The notes under the pieces are model-generated. The model saw only the letters and a list, made by a program, of their open reading frames with translations. It searched no databases and was not told where the DNA came from. 64,000 nt of DNA from Heliopora coerulea (taxonomy: Eukaryota; Cnidaria; Anthozoa; Scleralcyonacea; Helioporidae): assembly GCA_030142905.1 (NCBI GenBank), contig JASJOG010000187.1, positions 124,001 through 188,000 on the forward strand, in the 5' to 3' direction. The translations under genes and the position numbers were made by a program. Position 1 is the first letter of the stretch. Each line of letters starts with the position of its first letter. Below, piece after piece: positions 58,799-64,000 of the stretch.

Positions 58799-60654
58799 AT
58801 TACATTACAGAAAAGCTCTAATATCGATAATAAAACATGCATCCTAAACTAACACAAATGCATCCATTACAACCAATGAATACTTATCTAAAAAATTTTC
58901 CTGCTACTTTCCATTCACTTTATCTTTATTTGGCCAACATACCGACTTAAAGAACATAACAACAGCAATAATTTTCTGCTACAACTAAACTAACTATTAC
59001 ATTAAGAGTAAGATCTTACTCCGTATCCTAACCCAAACCAAGCCTTGTTGAAATACTTAGTTCTATGTCGCCGCAAAACTAATTTTTTGCTCATGGAAAA
59101 GCACTAACATTGATACTAAAACATGCATCCTAAACAAACACAAATACATCTATTGCAACCAAAAATACTTATCTTAAAAAGCCTCCTGCAGCTTTACATT
59201 TAGTTCATCTTAATTTGACCAACATACCTACATACAGAAAATCAGAACATTAATTTTCTACTATAACTAAATTAACTATTAAGCTAAGAGTAAGATCTTA
59301 CAACCTATCCTATCCCCGCTTAGCATTATGAAAATAGTGTGGTCTGCAGAGCCACAGAACTAAATCTTTCCTTATGGTAAAGCACTAACATCGATACTAA
59401 AATATGCATCCTAAACTAACACAAATACATCTATTACAACCAATTAATACTTAAAAGTCTCCTGCTGCTTTACATTCACTTTATCTCTATTTGGCCAACA
59501 TACCGACTTAAAGAACATAACAAAAGCAATAATTTCCTCCTACAACTAAATTAACTATTACGTTAACAGTAAAATCTTACTCCTGATCCTAACCCGAACT
59601 TAGCCTTGGTGAAACACGTAGTCCTATGGCACTTGAGAACTAATTCTTTCCTCAAGGAAAAGCACTAACATCGATACTAAAACATGCATCCTAAACTAAC
59701 ATGAATACGTCCATGGCAACCAAAAATACTTATCTAAAAAAGTCTCCTACAGCTTTACATTCACTTTATCATCATTTGGCCAACATACCAACATCAGAAC
59801 AATATTAATAACAATAATCAACATCAGAAGAATATTAATTTTAATAATACATCACTGAAAAGCACTAACATCCATATTAAAACATGCATCCTAAACTTAC
59901 CCAAATACATCTATTACAACAAATATATACTTATCTTAAAAAGTATCCTGCAGCTTTACATTCACTTTATCTTTATTTGATCAACGTACCTACATAAAAA
60001 ATATCACAAGTTAAGTCCATTTAAAGTATGAAGTCAAGTCAAGTCTCAAGTCAAAATCTCAAAAAAAGGTCTCAAGTGTACGGAAAAAAGATTAGAGTCA
60101 AGTGTCAAGAGAGCACCAAAATCATTTAAAACAAGTCCCGAGACAAGCCGAACTGTTTCACAGCATGTTACTAGTCAAATCTAGGTGAAACTCGAGTTGC
60201 AAAGGTAGACATGAAGCTAAGGCCTTAAGAATGACGTGTCGTTTCGTGGTTACTGGTTTACTGATTTCCTGATTTTCTCATTTTGAGGATGGAATTTATG
60301 ACAAAACCTGGAAAAGCCGACACATCTTATACCTAAGTGAGCAAATTATTAGTCCTGTTGATGTGCAACCAACAAGACTACTAGAACACTCTGGATTTGT
60401 CGTTTCCTGCATCCCTACCGTCGAAATTTCAGCAAACGGTTGGCTTGCAATTTGCATTATAATAAGTGCTATTCCAGTGAACTGCCTTTATCATAAACCT
60501 AATTGGAGTCTATTGTTCTCCGTTGTTGGAATGAAGTATAGTAATGGACGTGCAATAAAGCAATATCCGACCCACTTTTGCAAATAAGTGGTCCCGAAGG
60601 AGAATACAATGTTATGCAAATTCTTCTTGTGTATGTAATCTTATTTTGAATTGC

Positions 60655-60681
60655 AGTGACATCGAAACAAATCCTAGTCTT
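60655..60681 (+). other. 2A-like motif in LINE copy C, module 1 (degenerate)
   Basis: Encodes S-D-I-E-T-N-P-S-L; the Gly-Pro pair is lost, as in module 1 of copy A. Confidence 0.7.
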
Positions 60682-61156
60682 CCTGCACCCAAAGCGACAA
60701 CAGATGAAAATAATTCTATTTCCAACTCGCTGAAAACATTGGGTCCTACTTGAAATCAAAATGTCAACCCTATTGCTTGGACTCTTTTCCGATTTATGAA
60801 ATTACTCGTGGCATGCCAAGGGGCTTTCTTTTCCACACGATCGGTTCATTCACTCCGTATCATCTCATACTGGAGTACCAGAGTTCAAGAACACTCTGGA
60901 TTTGTCCTTTCTTGCATCCCAACTGTCGAAAGTTCAGGAAACGGTTGGCCTGCAATTTGCATTATAATAAGTGCTATTCCAGTTGACTGCCCTTATCAAA
61001 ACCCTAATCCGAGTCTATAGTTCTTTGTTGTTGGAATGAAATGTAGTATGTACGTGCAGTATTCCGATATACGACCCACTTTTGCACATTAAAGTTGTCC
61101 CGAAAGAGAATACAATAATACGCAAATTCGTCCTGTGTATTTAATCTTTAAACTGC

Positions 61157-61183
61157 GGTGACATCGAAACAAATCCTGGTCCT
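61157..61183 (+). other. 2A-like motif in LINE copy C, module 2 (complete consensus)
   Basis: Encodes G-D-I-E-T-N-P-G-P, a full D-x-E-x-N-P-G-P match. In other CR1-like elements such motifs cause ribosome skipping. The surrounding frame is broken in this copy. Confidence 0.8.
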
Positions 61184-61714
61184 CCTGCACCCGAACCGAC
61201 AACAGATGAAAATAATTCTATTTCCAACTCTGTTCAAACATCGTGTCCAACTTGCAATCAAAATGTCAACCCTATTGCTGGAATCTTTTGCGATTCATGC
61301 AATGAATTCTGTCAACCCCATTGCTGTAACCTTTTGCTATTCCAGTTGACTGCCCTTATCAAAACCCTAATCAGAGTCTATAGTTCTGTGTTGTTGGAAT
61401 GAAGTGTAGTAATAGACGTGCAGTAATTTTTGCGATTCATGCAAATACTGGTGGCATGCCAAGTACCTTTCCTTGCCACGAGATTGGCTTGTTCAACTCC
61501 GTATCATCTCATACTGGGTTGGTTTGCCCTAAATGTCAGTTGTACCAAAATGAATACGAATTTGATGTAACTACAGACCAATCATTGCAAGCATAAGTTC
61601 ATAGAATGTCATCCAATCGTGAAGTTTTTACACTTACTAATGTCCCACAGGGTGATGACTATGTTGGAGGTTTTAAACTCCCGAATAAACCAAAAGTCCC
61701 ATTTTTGGCCATCT

Positions 61715-62250
61715 AATTATTTGCAGTGTCAAAGCTGGAACAAAATTTGATGAACTTAAAGCTATCTTCTTCAAAGACCAACAGTACACATAATATGGTT
61801 TTTTCAAACATAGTTGGACGATTCTTGCACGGACCACATGTTAGCTAACCCAAACTAGTCGTTTGTGCATTGTGACCGATCCTCAAATATTCGTAGAGAA
61901 GGGATTATTACGTAGATTCATAAAAACGTACCATACTCGATCAGACATTATTTTACAACTAAAACTGTGGAGTCTACTTGTATTGAAATCAAATTGGCCT
62001 TTGTGGCACAATATTAATTACAAACGTATATCGCCCACCATCTGCTGATAGTGCATATGAATCTGAATTGTGAATCATTGTAGAGAAAATAACATCTGAA
62101 AATAAGGAATGCCTTGTACTGGGCGATTTCAATATTAATTAAACTATGTCGAAAATCTAACTCACTCAATGTCATAAGGTCGTTTCGGCGACTTGGCCTT
62201 AAGCAATTGGTTACCGAACCTATGAGTACAAATGCACACTATACTAATGG
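61715..62250 (+). pseudogene. LINE copy C endonuclease remnant
   Basis: Nucleotide matches to the endonuclease of copies A and B are clear (GGCGATTTCAATATTAATT at 62121-62139, ACTTGGCCTTAAGCAATTGG at 62191-62210), but frames are destroyed by many small changes. The domain is cut at 62250. Confidence 0.8.
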
Positions 62251-64000
62251 ATATGGCAATATTTAGAAATTGGAAAATTAAGCAATAAATCTCAATACCC
62301 ATAAGTATGGCTAGAATTTTTTGAAGAACAAATATGTGTATCAAACTTTCCAAAATTTTCTAAATTCCTCTTTTCCACCCAAAACACTAAAAACAAATTG
62401 ATTTCGTCGATTCGTCGAGTTGCCGTGAAAATTTCTCAAACTCATCAAAAGTTCTTTATCTCGTCAATATAAGACAATTAGTGAAATGAACAGTGAAGCA
62501 GTTGTGGCCCAAGTCAGTTGCATTTGTCGAATGTTGGCCATAACTCGCGAATGGTAGCAAAATTATCTATTCAGGTAAGAGAAGAGAATAAAAGCATTAC
62601 ATCATTGATTGGGGCGTACTTTTGAAAATATGGCAATGTTTAGAAATAGCAAAATTTATCCTTACACACCTAAAAGCCATAAGTATGGTTAAGACTGGTT
62701 GAAAACCAAATAGGTGTACCAAACTTTCCAACAGCTTGTAAATTTGCTCTTTCCCACCCAAACGTAATAAAACAAATCGATTTTCGTGGATTCGACGACT
62801 TCCCCTGAAAATTTCTCAAACCCGTCAAAAACGCTTTATCTCGTCAACATACGATGATTAGCGAAAGGAACAGTGAAGCAGTTGTGGCTAAAGTTAGTTA
62901 CGTATGTCGAATGTTTGCCATAACTCGCATATTGCTGCAAAATAATCTTTTCGGGTCAGAGAAGAGAATTAAAGCATTAGTTGATTGATTGGAGCAAAAT
63001 TTCTAAAAATATGGCAATGTTTAGAAATAGGAAAATTAAGCCTTATATGCCTAAATCCAGTAAGAATGGTTAGAATTAGTTGAAGACCAAATAGGTGTAC
63101 CAAACATTCAAAATCTTTCAAAATTGCTCCTTTCCACCCAAACATCATAAACAAATCGATTTTCGTTGATTCGACGAGTTGCTGTGGAAATTTCTCAAAC
63201 TCGTGAAAAACACTTTATCTCATCGATATACGAAGATTAGTGAAACAAACAGTGATTGTAAAGTTAGTTACACTTGTCGAATGTTTGCCATAACTTGCAA
63301 ATGGCTGCAAAATAATCTTTTAGGTCAGAGAAGAGAATTATAGCATTAGTTGATTGATTGGAGCAGTACTTCTTAAAATATGGCAATGTTTAGAAATAGG
63401 AAAATTAATCCTTATACGCCTAAAAGCCATAAGTATGGTTAGAATTGGTTGAAGATAAAATAGGTGTACCAAACTTTCCAAAAGCTTCTAAATTCCTCTT
63501 TTTCACCCAAGCATCATAAAAAAAATCGATTTTCGTCAATTCCACAAGTTGTTGTAAAAATTTCTCAAACTCGTCAAAAATTTTTTATCTCGTCAAGATA
63601 AGATGATTCGTGAAACAAACAGTGAAGCAGTTGTGGCTTAAGTTAGCTGCATTTGTCGATTGTTTTCCATAATTTGCAAATCGCTGTAAAATGATCTCTT
63701 CTAGTACGATAAGAGAATAAAAACATTAGTTAATTGATTGGAGCAGTACTTCGTAAAATATAGCAATGATTAGAAATAGGAAAATTAAGCAATAAGGCTT
63801 AATATCCATAAGTATGGTTTGAATTGGTTAAAGACCAATATAGGTGTACCAAACTTTACAAAAGCTTGTAAATTGCTCTTTTCCACCCAAACATAATAAA
63901 ACAAATCGATTTTCGTCGATTCGACGGATTGCTGTAAAAATTTCTCAAACTCGTCAAAACCGCTTTATCTCTTCGACATACGACAAGTAGTGAAACCAAC
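62251..64000. repeat. Second satellite, ~377-bp unit, about 4.6 copies to the window edge
   Basis: Units begin with ATATGGCAATGTTTAGAAAT-like words at 62251, 62628, 63009, 63378 and 63758 (periods 377, 381, 369, 380). Shared landmarks are TAGGTGTACCAAACTTTCCA, CAAATCGATTTTCGTCGATT, ATTTCTCAAACTCGTCAAAA and AACAGTGAAGCAGTTGTGGC. It has no visible relation to the 285-bp satellite. Copies differ by many substitutions, so the array is fairly old. Short open frames here are not consistent between units. Confidence 0.95.

Larger units (their letters stand above)
50979..60009. repeat. 285-bp satellite, block 4 (about 31 units)
   Basis: Diverged units with both GGCGCC- and GGTACC-type dyads and the TTCGTT type (57915-57940). 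Local irregularities: partial unit duplication near 56920-56940 (GGCCAAAAAGTCTGCAGC), a short repeat near 58595-58620, and a join near 59790-59850 just before LINE copy C. No gene is supported. Confidence 0.95.
60010..62250 (+). mobile_element. LINE copy C (CR1/L2-like), truncated in the endonuclease
   Basis: Starts like copy A (AAGTATGAAGTCAAGTCAAG and about 200 nearly identical bases), after the same satellite variant with ...AAAAAATATCACAAG. It carries two complete 2A/PHD modules (repeat starts 60383 and 60888) and a third partial one (61330-61600), then a decayed endonuclease. It ends at ...CACTATACTAATGG (62250), immediately followed by the second satellite. Many stops and frame changes are present. 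Confidence 0.9.

Noticed and set aside
342..60009. 285-bp array as a CRISPR-like or integron array
   Set aside because: There are no unique spacers; the whole unit repeats and varies gradually, as in satellite DNA.
342..60009. Satellite unit as tRNA-derived SINE (TAGCCTTGG as A box, GGTTCTGCGG as B box)
   Set aside because: Neither box fits its consensus well, spacing is too short, and there is no tail or dispersed insertion pattern.
342..60009. Hammerhead ribozyme in the satellite
   Set aside because: No CTGATGA plus GAAA core in the right arrangement was found in typical units; the dyad alone is not a ribozyme.
62162..63154. Minus-strand frames in the second satellite
   Set aside because: They are not kept at the same position from unit to unit, so they are chance frames in a tandem repeat.

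Overview
The window looks like AT-rich nuclear DNA of an animal, probably an invertebrate. Nothing prokaryotic is present: the genes belong to a Polinton/Maverick DNA element and to non-LTR retrotransposons (LINEs), set in very long tandem satellite arrays. The species cannot be named from the sequence. No ordinary host gene, rRNA or tRNA is visible.

Layout. 1-341: 3' remnant of a LINE with an (ATT)n tail. 342-2575, 15997-38150, 41685-46540 and 50979-60009: one satellite family with a ~285 bp unit (roughly 130-140 copies by length), partly arranged in higher-order repeats and carrying a conserved dyad-symmetric site in each unit. 2576-15990: a nearly full-length Polinton of 13.4 kb with ~446 bp terminal inverted repeats and a 6-bp target duplication (CATGCA). 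38151-41684, 46541-50978 and 60010-62250: three decayed copies (A, B, C) of one CR1/L2-like LINE family with 2A-like motifs, PHD fingers, endonuclease and reverse transcriptase; B alone reaches the 3' end. 62251-64000: a second, unrelated satellite with a ~377 bp unit, running off the window.

The Polinton encodes a minus-strand block (integrase with chromodomain, 455-aa membrane-segment protein, candidate capsid protein, A32/FtsK-type packaging ATPase, 180-aa protein) and a plus-strand block (302-aa conserved protein, two small membrane proteins, SAP/NUMOD1-like protein, small broken gene, AT-hook protein, protein-primed DNA polymerase). A candidate N-myristoylated protein sits alone at the left end. 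Together these are the replication, integration and virion-assembly functions of a virus-like transposon. Most of the genes start in the same AAATAAATG-like context. It is no longer intact: the polymerase has three in-frame stops, the integrase a frame change and a stop, one small gene a stop, and the 302-aa gene a probable late frame change. No adenain-like protease was recognised.

Most worth a second look: (1) short GC-rich hairpins with purine triloops scattered through the Polinton's ends, gaps and coding regions; (2) the satellite dyad, whose two arms have changed together in different unit variants; (3) the N-myristoylation signal and the SAP/NUMOD1 architecture in the Polinton; (4) a ~482 bp near-identical block shared by LINE copies A and B inside more diverged flanks; (5) insertion of all three LINE copies at the same phase of the satellite unit.
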